A program made the position numbers and the translations under genes. From the NCBI RefSeq assembly GCF_033568475.1, contig NC_133121.1, positions 197,108,664 through 197,172,663 on the forward strand: a DNA stretch of 64,000 nt, read 5' to 3'. Origin of the DNA: Henckelia pumila (lineage: Eukaryota; Streptophyta; Magnoliopsida; Lamiales; Gesneriaceae). The notes under the pieces are model-generated. The model was given only the letters and a program-made list of their open reading frames with translations. It made no database searches and was not told the DNA's origin. Shown here piece after piece: positions 1-10,484 of the stretch. Each line of letters opens with the position of its first letter. Positions within the stretch are counted from its first letter, which is position 1.

Positions 1-180
1 CAACATTTTTTCACCGTTGTGTTTTTGCGCATTTGACAACAGTTTGACAACAACTTTAAACTGTTGTCTTTGAGTGATATAGACAACAGTTTTGTAACGT
101 TTTTTAACTGATGTCTTTGGGTGCAATAAACAACACTTTTACAACAAATAAAAATCGTTGTCTTTTTTTGGATAAAAAAC
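1..180. repeat. Left subterminal repeat array of the CACTA element
   Basis: Several degenerate copies of a motif around GACAACAGTTT and its complement AAACTGTTGTC lie close together, for example near 40-75, 82-95 and 150-165. They match the better preserved units at 4081-4345. In CACTA elements such subterminal repeats bind the element-encoded DNA-binding protein. Confidence 0.65.
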
Positions 181-367
181 AAAAAAAAATTAAAATTAAA
201 TACACAATTTTTCAAAATTATAAATCATTTAAAATATAAAATTCAAAAATAAAATTTAATACATAATTGTTCAATATTTGAAAATAATATTTAAAAAATT
301 CTACAGTTGAATCATTTAAATTTTTTGGAACCTTTTCCAACTCTTCCTGAACTTGGAACTTCTTGTC

Positions 368-616
368 CTACATGGATTCCAAGTTCTCCGGCAGGCACCT
401 CCTCTTCAAGATCCGCCCAAGCTCGGATTCCATTCCATGGCTTGTCGGGTACTGCCAAGGTTGTGCCACTACTGTCGCCGCGTGTGGCCTCATCATTTGG
501 GGACTTGCTTCCTTCTTTTGATGTGTTTCAAAAAAGGCTTCATGCTTCTCTGAAAACCTTCGTTGGCAAATCCAAATCAATAATCCTGAATCTCTGTAAA
601 ATAGTTGCCAAATCAA
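368..616 (-). other. Unrecognised open frame inside the CACTA element
   Basis: An 82-codon minus-strand frame lies in a stretch that is more GC-rich than its AT-rich surroundings. It reads through KHEAFFETHQKKEASPQ and ends CLPENLESM. The charged FSEKHEAFFETHQ stretch is loosely reminiscent of regions in plant transposon-associated proteins, but I cannot name a family with confidence. It may be another captured fragment or a remnant of the element's own gene. No partner exon is visible. Confidence 0.2.
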
Positions 617-649
617 GAGTTCCGTGAGCCAAAACTGACACTTAGCTTA

Positions 650-2966
650 TAAGAAAATACGGTCCTTAAAAAATTATAGTCAACACAAACTTATTCCAAT
701 TTAAACATGGATAATCAAACTTAGACTAATGTCTCTCACTTTTCATGGGGAAACAGGAAAATAAAAAAACTCAGCAACTCTAAGACAGGAACGCATCATA
801 ACAATCTTTTCTCAGTTGTATTAACAATCTTGAATATAAGTTTGACCATAACCCGAGACAGGAAGACATGGGTGAGCAAACAACAAACAACAGCTCATTC
901 TTTGCCTAGTAAACTCACAAATTTACAATTCTCCAAACAAAGATAACTATGATACCAAACAATAGGATCGACTTATGCAATTGACATATTTCAACTTATA
1001 AATCTAGAAGTTCAATCATTTCACAAACAATGCTTACCTTTGACTTTGTATATCCTATTTAATATCCAAGAGTATAATACAGATACATGGCAACATAACG
1101 TGCAACAAATAAATAGGTAGTCCTTAATTTTTCTAATAATTTTGTGATCTTTATGCAACTCTTAAGTTTCGAATATAAGTTATAAATATAAAAAACTAGA
1201 CACATCTCATGAATGCTGCCATCACATTTCAAAAATAAGAAATTTGGCTCTTGGGATGGAACAGATTTATCGAATACAACTTGCATTACGATAGCATGAT
1301 TTATATATTACCATGGCAATTCAGCTGTAAATTGTCTCACCTCTCTGGTCTCTTTTTCATTTTTTATCAAATCAGATGCATGCTTAGCCTTATATAATAA
1401 AATGGGTTCACGGTTTCTTAGATAAAATAGGATAAGTTTAATGCAGTGAGGTCGGTTAAGATGACATCATAGTGCTACAGATTTTAATTGACTAAAAAAA
1501 TATCCACGGAAGTGGAAAAAGGTTTAAAAACTTAAATCATTTTATTTTATTTTACTTTATTCTTATTATCATTATCATATATATATATATATAATATATA
1601 TGGCAATAATTTATAATAATTTTTTAAAATGAAAAGAACTCACCGGATAAGGGAAATTAGGATGACAAGCAAGAATCACTGCAAAAACCAACACTGGTTC
1701 AATGGTGGTAATTAAGTTGATATAATAACCAAAAGAACCAATCTTAAGATAAATGTTTAGATGTAAAATCGTTCTTGCTAAACTAAAAACCTACTAATAT
1801 TTACAAATGTTAATGATTTGTGTGTGGCACAATCAAGTTTAAACTTGCAAAAACCCAAAACCCAAGCAAAAAATCAGTAGCTTTCTGGATATTGGGGACT
1901 CAAACGAAACATAAGGTTAGTTGAAACATAGTGCGGAACTCAATTATAGATGGCATCACCGGTTAAGAGACAGAACCAGAAGCCGGAATTCTTGATGGTG
2001 AGCTTGATTCCTAAAGGGTATTTATTCAACAAGTTCCAATTCGCAAGCATGTTCATTTACACATTCAAGCAGCAACATAAGCCTAAATACAATTGAACAA
2101 AAAAAGGAGGAAGAGCACACTAGGATCAACAACTCAAAAGATGGAAAGACAAAATTCTCTCATTCATATTCAGAAGAGCTGGAACTATATAAACAAAATC
2201 TGACAACCAGATTAAGCTAGAAAAACATATAATGTGTTAACTTCTTCATAGACAAGGTGAACCCGAGAATAAACATTGTTCTTCTACCAAGAGGCAGCAA
2301 GCCTTAACTGCTCCAACTTCCCTACCATTTCGAACCATCTAACAAAACTGCACAAATCCAGTCTGTCAAATCTCCATCCAAACTTCTATATGGAAATCAA
2401 GAGCAAAAGTCCCAACCAAAGATTAAACAACAAGAAATAACAGAGAAATCAAAAGAGTTTATATCTCCGTCCCAAGACATATTTAACTTATAACAAGCTC
2501 GGGTTCTCGGTTACACCACATATTTTTAACTTTACACATGGAAGCAAAAATTATGAAGCATGCCAGTTAAATAGAATTCCATAACTCTTGTTGGATTAGT
2601 TCAAATTATAGGCACTTCATCACAGACATAATGTTCAAATTGAAAGTTTTCCAGCAAAACAACATGAACATAAGATGTCCATAAAAAACATACATCTTCC
2701 AAAAGAATTTCGTGAGAAAGGATAAATATTAAAAAAAAAGATAACAAAATAACACTCCAAACTGGATTGTTAGTTTTGCTTATTGAAGACCCTTTCCTGC
2801 TCTTGAGCTCCAGAACACAAACATACAAAGAATACACAACCTATTATTAGTAAAATACCCAAAACAATCAACCAATCTTAAACACCAAGCAAAGAAAGAA
2901 CCAAAATCAAACATTAACCGTCGAAAACAAAACAAATAAAAGAGCAAATAGATCAGACACTCGGAA
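650..2966. other. CACTA interior without recognisable gene
   Basis: About 2.3 kb of AT-rich DNA with short open frames that resemble no family I know. It contains a short TA-rich run near 1577-1602. Because the two SNARE exon pieces lie upstream of it on the minus strand, part of it could be captured intron sequence. Nothing in it matches the later VAMP exons. Confidence 0.5.
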
Positions 2967-2972
2967 GCTTAC

Positions 2973-3105
2973 TGAGTCCATCCTTGACGAGATAATTGAA
3001 GGTGCGACTATCGTAGTTGTAGGTGAATTTATTGTTAGTAGCAGGGAGTTTCTGAAGGCACTGCACCGCGATTCCTGTTAAATTCCCCGTGAACTTATTG
3101 TTATG
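2973..3105 (-). pseudogene. Captured VAMP72-type R-SNARE exon fragment (longin domain)
   Basis: Read on the minus strand, this piece encodes [11 protein letters not shown], then [20 protein letters not shown], then FNYLVKDGL. This is the middle of the longin domain of plant VAMP7-family R-SNAREs (VAMP721/722/724/726), which act in vesicle fusion at the plasma membrane and endosomes. The frame is open for about 42 codons; a stop lies just upstream (3106-3108). At its 3' end a clean splice donor, GTAAGC (2972-2967), falls where the plant genes have an intron before the TYCVVA segment, and the phase is right. The start, the rest of the longin domain, the SNARE motif and the membrane anchor are absent. 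It lies about 420 bp downstream (minus sense) of the GOS12-like piece in the same transposon, so I read it as transduplicated host DNA and not a working gene. Confidence 0.8.
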
Positions 3106-3525
3106 CTACCTCGAATTCCCTCCTAAGCTCGAAATAAAGCAAATCAACCTGAAATCCAAGAAAAAACTATCGGAAATCGAAAATCGAATAGCGCATTTTC
3201 CTTCGAGACCAACAAATTTCTAAACAGGGGCCAATTTGCCCTTGTTACACCGTGTGTGGCTCAGATTCTGTATTTCTTGTAGCCCCAGCCCCAGGGAGGA
3301 TTCAAGATCGTGTCAATAAGAAAACATTCAAAATTTCACCTTGCAACTAATAAGCATCAAGGCCCGTTACGCTTGATCAATCAATAGTAAGTTCCAGGCT
3401 CCATATTTTTTCAAATCACCTTCACGCAAGTCTCTCCACCACGAAAACAATGAAATTTCACGTATATTAATGTCACAGAGATTATACGACAATCGAAGTA
3501 CGAGGATGCAAAATTAACAGCATAC

Positions 3526-3634
3526 CTCCCTGGGTGAAGCGAACACCGAGCTTCGCATACGAGGAGAGTTTTACATCGAGATCGCTTTCAATTCTCCGAG
3601 CCTCTTTTTGGAGTTCCTCCCATCTCTGACCTAA
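3526..3634 (-). pseudogene. Captured GOS12-like Qb-SNARE first-exon fragment
   Basis: The minus strand encodes WEELQKEARRIESDLDVKLS followed by SYAKLGVRFTQG. This is the N-terminal helix of plant GOS12 (Golgi SNARE, GOS28/GOSR1 family), which takes part in ER-Golgi and intra-Golgi membrane fusion. The piece ends in a splice donor, G|GTATGC (3525 downwards), after the glycine of FTQGG, which looks like the original exon end. Upstream the frame has no ATG before a stop, so the natural start has been lost. No later GOS12 exons were found in the window. Its identity rests on my recall of the Arabidopsis family member, but the match covers over 30 residues with few changes. It sits inside the CACTA element and is best read as captured host sequence. 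Confidence 0.8.
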
Positions 3635-4080
3635 AGAGATCCGGCCGTTTCCACTTAGTCCCGATTCGGATTAAGCTCCGACTGTGTGGTTGAAATGGGG
3701 CGGGTTGCCAGATCCAACCACTCGACGATGGGAAATCACTTTATACACAGTAGCCTTTTTCTTCAATCTTCGAAATGCTGGAGAGCGAATGAGTCTTTGG
3801 GTGGAGATTCAAAAACGGGTTAAGCCCAGGGAAAAACTCGGGTTCGATTTCTTGCTCAAAAATTATGATTTATGGCTTAAATCGAAGCTTAAGATGTCAG
3901 GAAAAAAACCCTCAAGAAATTAGGAATTCCGGTAAAAGACGGAAAATTTGTGGTCGTTGCAAGGTGAGGGTGATGAAAGTGACGAGAATGACTGGGAAAA
4001 CATGGAGTCGAGGTAAGTGTAATAAAAGATGGTCAAATAAAAAAAGTAGTCAACATTTATTTTTTTTAAAAAAAAAATCA

Positions 4081-4345
4081 AAGACAACGGTTTTTCAAAA
4101 AACGTTGTTTATGAGCGGGTTTTTTGGGGCTACGACAACTGTTAATTAAAACTGTTGTCGTAGCCCAAATAAAACCCGCTCAGAGACAACGGTTTACGAA
4201 AACCGTTGTCTTAGACATATATAAGACAACGGTCTTTTAAAAAACCGTTGTCGTTTTTAAAAAAAAGGGATAACAACAACGGTTTTATTAAAAACCGTTG
4301 TTAAATGAAAAAAGACAACGGTTTTTAAAAAAACCGTTGTCTATT
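4081..4345. repeat. Right subterminal palindromic array of the CACTA element
   Basis: Repeated self-complementary units of the form GACAACGGTTTT, short A/T spacer, AAAACCGTTGTC follow one another: near 4082-4110, 4184-4212, 4222-4250, 4274-4301 and 4313-4342. Each could form a hairpin. They mirror the degraded units at the left side. Confidence 0.85.
4113..4181. repeat. Long inverted repeat (hairpin) in the CACTA end
   Basis: Two arms of about 30 bases are near-perfect complements. The left arm starts GAGCGGGTTTTTTGGGGCTA and the right arm ends TAGCCCAAATAAAACCCGCTC minus its first base. They are separated by only a few bases (AATTAAA). The arm contains one ACAACTGTT unit of the surrounding array, so the hairpin may have grown out of it. 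Confidence 0.8.
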
Positions 4346-4359
4346 GGGTGTTGTTAAAT

Positions 4360-4377
4360 CCCAAATTTCTTGTAGTG
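4360..4377 (-). repeat. CACTA right terminal inverted repeat
   Basis: The minus strand begins CACTACAAGAAATTTGGG at the element boundary, the conserved end of many plant CACTA transposons. It is flanked outside by ACT, a candidate 3-bp target duplication that cannot be verified because the left end is outside the window. Confidence 0.85.
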
Positions 4378-4380
4378 ACT

Positions 4381-5700
4381 ATTAATTGTATGGTTCCTTC
4401 CATCATTTTGATTTGTATTCGATTCAATTAATTAATTTAATCTTACTTATATTTTTCTCCATTTATAGCTGGATCTGACGCCTCTCCCGACCTGTCGTTG
4501 AAACAGCTTAAGAATTCGTGAAAAACCAACAATAGGTATCATATTTGTGGAATCTGTTCAGTTGTTTGAGATGTATTTTTTCCTTTCTAGAATTGCATAT
4601 TTTTTTTATATTTGACACAATATTGTGAAATTGAGTATATTAATGTTCGGTTTTCAATATTTGACATGAAAAATATGTTCGATTAATTTTGTGCTTCTCT
4701 GCCTTTTGATGTGTCTTTTGCTCTCCATCTAAAAACACTCCAATTTTGGAAGTGTAATTTTTCTTTGTGCTTTCATTCACATCACAAATCAGTTCCATTG
4801 CTTGCATGTTCATTGTATTCTTGAATCTAGTTAATATGTGCTTTGATTTTGCATTTTTGTTTTTTTAATTTTACTGCCAATATTTATTTATTTTTTTTAG
4901 CAAACTGCCAATATTTATTAGTTACTTCAAAATTTTACTTCACTACCATATACTAAATATAATTGTAAAATTTTAATATATTATTTATTAATTTTCTCAA
5001 TGTATATATTATTATCTCAAAATGTTTAATTAATTTTTAATCTATATTATTAATTATTTATTCAAAATTCTACTTCAATACCATATACTAAATATAATTG
5101 TAAATTTTTAATAAATTATTTATTAATTTCCTCGATGAATAATATATTATTGTCTCAAAATGTTTATTTAATTTTTAATCTATTATTAGTTACCTCAAAA
5201 TTTTACTTCAATACCATATACTTAATATAATTGTAAAATTTTAATATATAATTTATTAATTTCCTCAATGAATATATTATTGTCTCAAAATGTTTATAAA
5301 TATTAATTTGCATCGTGAAGTCCACAAAGTGGATCCACGACAAACTCACATTTTTAATAAACACATTATTTGACATGGAAAATTAGTTCATTAACATATT
5401 TGACATGGAAAATCTCTATAAAATCATGTCAAATAATGATTTATTTTATTTTATTTTATAATATAATGAAATCTTAAAAAAATTTAATTTACCATTATTT
5501 TATTAATCTATATTGTAAATCTAAGTTATAATTATCATTATCAATCTAATATTTTTAATTTGATTTTAAATCTATTATTTATTAATAATCATAACGAATA
5601 TTTTTGGCAACCATACATATAAGTTTTTAATGCAATATAATGTATTTCAATAATTTCAAAATAATGTCTTTTCATTTCGAAATTAAATTTTTATTTTTCA
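4381..5700. other. AT-rich intergenic DNA
   Basis: No coding frame or RNA gene is visible. The stretch is strongly AT-rich and contains the tandem triplication described separately; the rest shows nothing I can assign. Confidence 0.6.
4917..5300. repeat. Tandem repeat, three copies of about 125 bp
   Basis: Three consecutive units share the landmarks ACTTCAATACCATATACT, AATATAATTGTAAA, TTTATTAATTTCCTC and ATTGTCTCAAAATGTTT, starting near 4917, 5050 and 5185. They differ by scattered substitutions and small indels. They lie in non-coding DNA and do not match any element in the window. Confidence 0.8.
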
Positions 5701-5732
5701 ATTTAAAATATATTGTCACACATATCTAAAGT

Positions 5733-5918
5733 ATGAACGGAATATCTAACTCAAGCTCCACATACTACATTGTACCTGGGTTTTGCAACTACGAGAAGGT
5801 TGGAAACAATGGAACACGTGAATGCAGGAGACCATATCCCCATGAATATTGTCATAATACGCCGCACATTGAAAGAACAACACAGGTGATCAGCTGCCTT
5901 TCAGTTTCATGCTACTAA
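5733..5918 (+). other. Small exon-like open frame upstream of the Helitron
   Basis: A 61-codon frame starts MNGISNSSSTYY. It is less AT-rich than its surroundings. The ERTTQ codons run into ACAG|GTGATC, a plausible splice donor, and a matching acceptor (GCCATGCAG) occurs at 6074-6082, just before the first Helitron-like residues. It contains CNYEK and EYCHNTPH but no motif I recognise. It could be the first exon of the Helitron gene or a chance frame. Confidence 0.25.
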
Positions 5919-6145
5919 TCATTTTAATAAAAAATTAAACTTTTAATTTTACCAATAAAGATATTAGTATTATGTTCAATCATAGACATAAAGAAACTTT
6001 CATTTATCAATAAAAGATACATGAATGTATTTATAAATTATTTTATTATGTTGCTTAGTCGTCATCTATTTTGCCATGCAGAACACAAATATTTCCAGCT
6101 CCATCTCTTATAGTGTTGAAAGACGACGATTGTTGTCATTGAATC

Positions 6146-6868
6146 ATGAAAAAAAGGCAATCTATGACTCAAGAACAACGACAATCTTATTTCGCTCGAC
6201 GTCGATCAAGATATCAAACGAAAATAATGGATTAATTTGAGATCTTTCGATACTACTTCAAACGAACGTATGATATCCAATAAAATATTCATTTTACATT
6301 TCAATTTGTTTATTTTTATTTTTAATTTGCTTCAATTATTCGACATACAAGACATTTGAAATCTTCATATATTATTGGACAGATCCACAACAACGTTGAA
6401 GATTGACGCAACATAATAAACGACAATCAATGAATGAGGAAGCAAGAAGCAACTATTTAGCTCATCGTCATAAAACTTACCAAAGAGGGAGACAAGCATA
6501 TGTTATTTCCAATAGCGATTTAATCACACAAAACACAAGCATTTCAGAATAAAATCATAACATCATTGAACGATGTAAGTACGTTTTACAATATATAATA
6601 TTGTTTCCACATTTTTATTTTTTTCAAAAAAAAAAATTATATTCATTTGTTTATACTAAAAAAATTAAGTTTTAACCTTTTAGGTATTAATAGAACTACG
6701 GTGCGACAAACATGTCGGTTGGAGCCAATACCTTATCACATCTTAAAATCAAATTTTGAGCGTGAAAATTCTAGCACCCATCAACAACCAACAAATGATG
6801 CTATTAAAGGTCATTTATCAAATTCAATAAATAATTACTTCAATATATATGTGTATATATATAAATGT

Positions 6869-6928
<60 letters not shown>

Positions 6929-9900
6929 AATTCACCGCACGTTTCACATATATAATTTTTACATAAACTTTAGGTGATGTAATTCACATATGCATTAGAA
7001 GATGTTGGTTCGATTTTCTTATTCTTTCTAACTGTAAGATTTGACATGCATACATGTATGCATATATTATTGACTTCATATAATTTATTTGTAAATAACT
7101 ACAGGAAATAACTATATTGAAAACAATGTAGTCGGTAACACACGAAGATATCCACGTCCACGTTGATATCATAACATAGCAAGGAATTTTAATGAGAGTC
7201 AACAACATGATAGATGGATTTTACATCAATCAACGATCTGTCTACATTGTCAAGCTTTATTGTTTCATGGCAAAAAGTCTCCATTTTGTTGTCGAAATGG
7301 ACGTACAAAATTAGATCCAATACCTACTCCATTTGAATTGCGAGAACTATTTGATGCGAACAATGAAGAAGGTAGACATTTCATGCAGTATATAAGGGTG
7401 TATAATCATGTGTTATCTTTTACATCCATGGGAGTCAATGTAGATGAATCATTGACAACCGGTGCAAATGAAATTTATACCTTTTGAGCTCATGGGTCAA
7501 TATATCATTCGATCGTAAGCCTTCTACCACATGACCATAATAGACCGAGGTACATGCATATCTAAATTTTCGACACAGACCATGAAGTCGACAACAAACT
7601 TCAAGAAAATCATGAATTAAGACGAGAGTTGATAATAAAAATACAAAACATTCTGGACAAATACAATCCATTTGTTCATTTGTTTTGAAAAATAGGCCAA
7701 CGTGGGGACATTCCTAGCATCAAGCTTATTATCAACCAACAGCAACCTCATTCACATCAGTATATTCTACCAACAACATCTCAGGTTGCAGCTGTAATTG
7801 TTGACAATGAATGTATAGACAACTTGAGTAGTCGTGACATTGTCGTACAGGGAATCGGTGGAAACTTGATGAATATTCAAGATATTGTTGGTTATTATGA
7901 TCCTCTACAATATCCTCTTCTTTTGCCACATGGTACATATGGTTGGGACAAAAATAGCCTAAATATTGACGGAACTCCAATAATATGTTTAGACTACTAT
8001 GCACACATGTTACAGGTGAGAAAAAAAATCATAACATTATATTCTCTTTTATTAAATAATTATAATATTATGGTAATTTTAATGCAAAAATAATTTCATT
8101 TACAAACTTTTACACCGGATCAGAGATAATTCTTCGTCATTACTGCTTCAAGGAGGTCGTCTACTACAACAATATGTAGTAGACAATTATGTGAATATCG
8201 AAACACATAGACTAAGATGGATACGTTCAAATCAACAAAACATTCGATCTGAACTTTATCAAGGACTGCAAGATTGTTTACAAGGCAGTGACAATAATGC
8301 AGGAACCACAAATTTATTTTTATAAATTTTCTTTATTTACAATTTATTATTTTTATAAATATCCAAAAAATACACTATGCAGGAAATGTTGGTCAAAGAA
8401 CAGTACTTCCATCATCTTTCAAAGGAAGCCCCCGTGACATGTATCAATGGTACCAAGATACCATGACATTGGAACAAACTTATGGGAAGCCAGATTTGAT
8501 GTTTACAATGATATGCAATCCGAATTGGAGAGAAATAAAAGAACAACTACTTCCCGGACAATCTCCTCAAGACCGTCCAGATTTGATTACGAGAATATTT
8601 AGATCTAAATTTGAAGAATTCAAAAAAGATATCGTGGATAAAGGAGTTTTAGGAAAAGTTCTTTCTTACTCATATGTCATTGAGTACCAAAAGAGGGGAT
8701 TTCCTTATGTCCACATGTTGGTTATATTTGAAAATATTGATAAGTTGCGTACTTCAGATGACTTTGACTTAATCGTGTGTGCTAAAATACCTTCACCGAC
8801 TGAAGAACCGAATATATATGAAACAGTTACACACCAATGATACATGGGCCATGTGGATTAATCAATCCTCGAAGTCCATGTATGAAAGATGGTAAATGTA
8901 AGAAGAACTTTCCAAAACCATTTGTACTAAATACTTCTCGAGGAGATGATTCATATCCTTTGTATCGAAGACAAGAAGGTGCACACACATTTGCTATCAA
9001 TAATGATCAAGTTATGATTGATAATGGTTAGATTGTCCCTTACAATCCATGACTTCTGTTGAAATATGATTGTCATATTAATGTTGAAGTATGTGGAGGG
9101 ATTAAATGTGTCAAGTATATATACAAATACATTCATAAAGGACATGATCGAGTCGCATTGGAGTTACGTGATGGAAATAATATTGATGAAATCCAACAGT
9201 TCATTGACGGAAGGTGGATTTGTGCTCCTGAGGCATTGTGGCAAATTTACTCATATGAATTCAATAGGATGTATCCTTCGGTTATTAGGCTACAGATACA
9301 TTTACCAAACCGACATTCAATCAACTTCGATCCACTTCAACGGGTAAGCGATATACTTGCAGATGAAGGTAATTCAAAGACTATACTTACATAATTTTTC
9401 ACAATGAATTGTGATCCTACCATCATTGGAAAGTACTTATATCGAGAATTTCCACATACTTCAAATGGATGCAATCTGAAAAAAAAAGTGGATTCATCGA
9501 ATGAGCCAAAATAAAGTAGTGGGAAGAGTATACGTCGTGTCACCATCTGAAGGTGAAAGATTTTATCTTCGTGTTCTTTTAAATCATGTTAGAGGACCAA
9601 GTTCGTTTAAATAACTCATGACAGTAGATGGAGTTGTATATGCAACATTCAAAGAGGCGGACGAAATGAGAGGGCTTCTTGAACATGATGATTATGTTCG
9701 ACAATGCTTACAAGAAGCATGTTCTGTTAATATGCCATCTTCATTAACAAGGTTTTCATTTCCATATTGGTTTTTTGTCAATCAACAAGGGTTCGACAAG
9801 TTTGGGATGTTTTCACATATACATGTTTGAAGATTATGGTAGATCATGTTCGACAAGTAGTCTATTCATCGTCAACAAATTGCTTCTTGAGATACGACAT

Positions 9901-9990
9901 TTGTTGCATTAGTACAAAAAGGCACTGGAGGATTTTGATTTGCCATCAAAAAGTGTCGAATTTTTGGGTGAATCATCTCTCCCAACAATA
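6146..9990 (+). pseudogene. Helitron Rep-like gene, decayed, helicase half missing
   Basis: A series of plus-strand pieces reads like the N-terminal half of plant Helitron RepHel proteins. In order: arginine-rich repeats (QEQRQSYFARRRSRYQ at 6146-6235, EEARSNYLAHRHKTYQ near 6430), a zinc-type segment (CLHCQ...CCRNG, 7230-7310), the YDPLQYPLLLPHG block (7890), GGRLLQQYVVDNYV (8150), the Rep core (8439-8840), HGPCGLINPRSPCMKDGKC (8841) and the tyrosine motif KYIYKYIHKGHDR (9113-9150). Near 9570-9940 comes the segment preceding the PIF1-like helicase, ending EDFDLP. Stops and frameshifts break the frame, and some gaps look like introns (for example 8015-8117). In the HUH motif the first histidine is tyrosine (PYVH, 8703-8714), which would abolish metal binding. 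No helicase motifs follow; the gene is cut by LTR A1 at 10004. Confidence 0.85.
6872..6926. repeat. (TA)n microsatellite
   Basis: About 27 uninterrupted TA units lie within the decayed Helitron region, between two coding-like pieces. They are probably slippage in a former intron. Confidence 0.95.
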
Positions 9991-10139
9991 ATCGAGGATG
10001 AACTGTAGTGACTCGTATCCTAAAATAACGATTTATTTATTAATTAATCGAGTGATCATGTTTAGATTAAGTAAAACATGATTAAAGGACTTCCAGAAAG
10101 GTCTAAGGGGTTGATAAATGGATCCAAAATGATCAAAAA

Positions 10140-10392
10140 TGGTCTGGCAGGAGTTTTGTGCTTCGAAGAGAACGGAAGCTCTGGTGTGATCGGAAGCTCC
10201 GATCAGTGTCCGAAATAATGCGTCATGCATGAGGTCAGCTTGGATGAAGTCATGAGATCGAAAGCTCCGAATGATGATCGGAGGCTCCGATTGGGTGTCG
10301 GCAGCCCACAGATGAATGACACGTGGTTGGCCAGGAATGATTGGAAGCATGGGATCGGACGCTCCGATCGGATCGGAAGTTCCAATCGCCGT
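10140..10392. repeat. GATCGGAAGCTCCGATC palindrome array in LTR A1
   Basis: Five or so palindromic units with arms ATCGG and CCGAT and a variable core (AAGCT, AGGCT, ACGCT, AAGTT) are scattered directly upstream of the TATA box, in the U3 position. Equivalent arrays lie in A2, A3 and A4. Confidence 0.8.
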
Positions 10393-10393
10393 C

Positions 10394-10401
10394 TATAAAT
10401 A
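10394..10401 (+). promoter_or_regulatory. TATA box of LTR A1
   Basis: TATAAATA followed by GGGG stands immediately after the palindrome array and is conserved at the same place in A2 (56652) and A4 (60462). It is the likely pol II promoter of the element. Confidence 0.75.
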
Positions 10402-10445
10402 GGGGAGCCGAGATCATTTCTCATTGCACCTTCTTCCTCTTCTCT

Positions 10446-10484
10446 CTTCTTCTTCTTCTTCTTCTTCTTCTTCTTCTTCTTCTT
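10446..10484. repeat. (CTT)n microsatellite
   Basis: Thirteen uninterrupted CTT units lie about 45 bp downstream of the TATA box of LTR A1, in what should be transcribed R sequence. The polyserine frame across it is not a gene. Confidence 0.95.

Larger units (their letters stand above)
1..4377. mobile_element. CACTA (EnSpm/CMC) DNA transposon, right part, non-autonomous
   Basis: The right end reads, on the minus strand, CACTACAAGAAATTTGGG, the classical terminal inverted repeat start of plant CACTA elements, and is followed by ACT (4378-4380), which would be the 3-bp target duplication. Inside that end lies an array of palindromic ACAACGGTTT/AAACCGTTGT units (4081-4345). Degenerate versions of the same unit fill the first 180 bases, as expected for the opposite subterminal region, so the left end probably lies just outside the window. 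No TNPD/TNPA-type transposase is recognisable in the 4.4 kb, so the copy is non-autonomous. The interior carries fragments of two SNARE genes, both on the minus strand. I see the right end and the arrays directly; that 1-180 belongs to the same element is inference. Confidence 0.85.

Noticed and set aside
3262-3290. CTACAAGAAATACAG on the minus strand, similar to a CACTA end
   Set aside because: It lacks the CACT start and has no subterminal array or duplication beside it. Probably coincidence.
2967-3634. A spliced in-frame fusion of the GOS12-like and VAMP-like pieces
   Set aside because: I looked for an acceptor before the VAMP piece in the phase of the GOS12 donor; the candidates run into a stop or the wrong frame.
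3684-4149. Plus-strand frames of 79 and 94 codons at the right side of the CACTA element
   Set aside because: No family resemblance. The first lies opposite the region upstream of the GOS12-like piece and the second runs into the subterminal repeats.
4081-4345. Regularly spaced palindromic repeats resembling a CRISPR array
   Set aside because: Spacers are only a few bases and not unique, the locus is a plant CACTA end, and no cas genes exist. The same holds for the LTR palindrome arrays.
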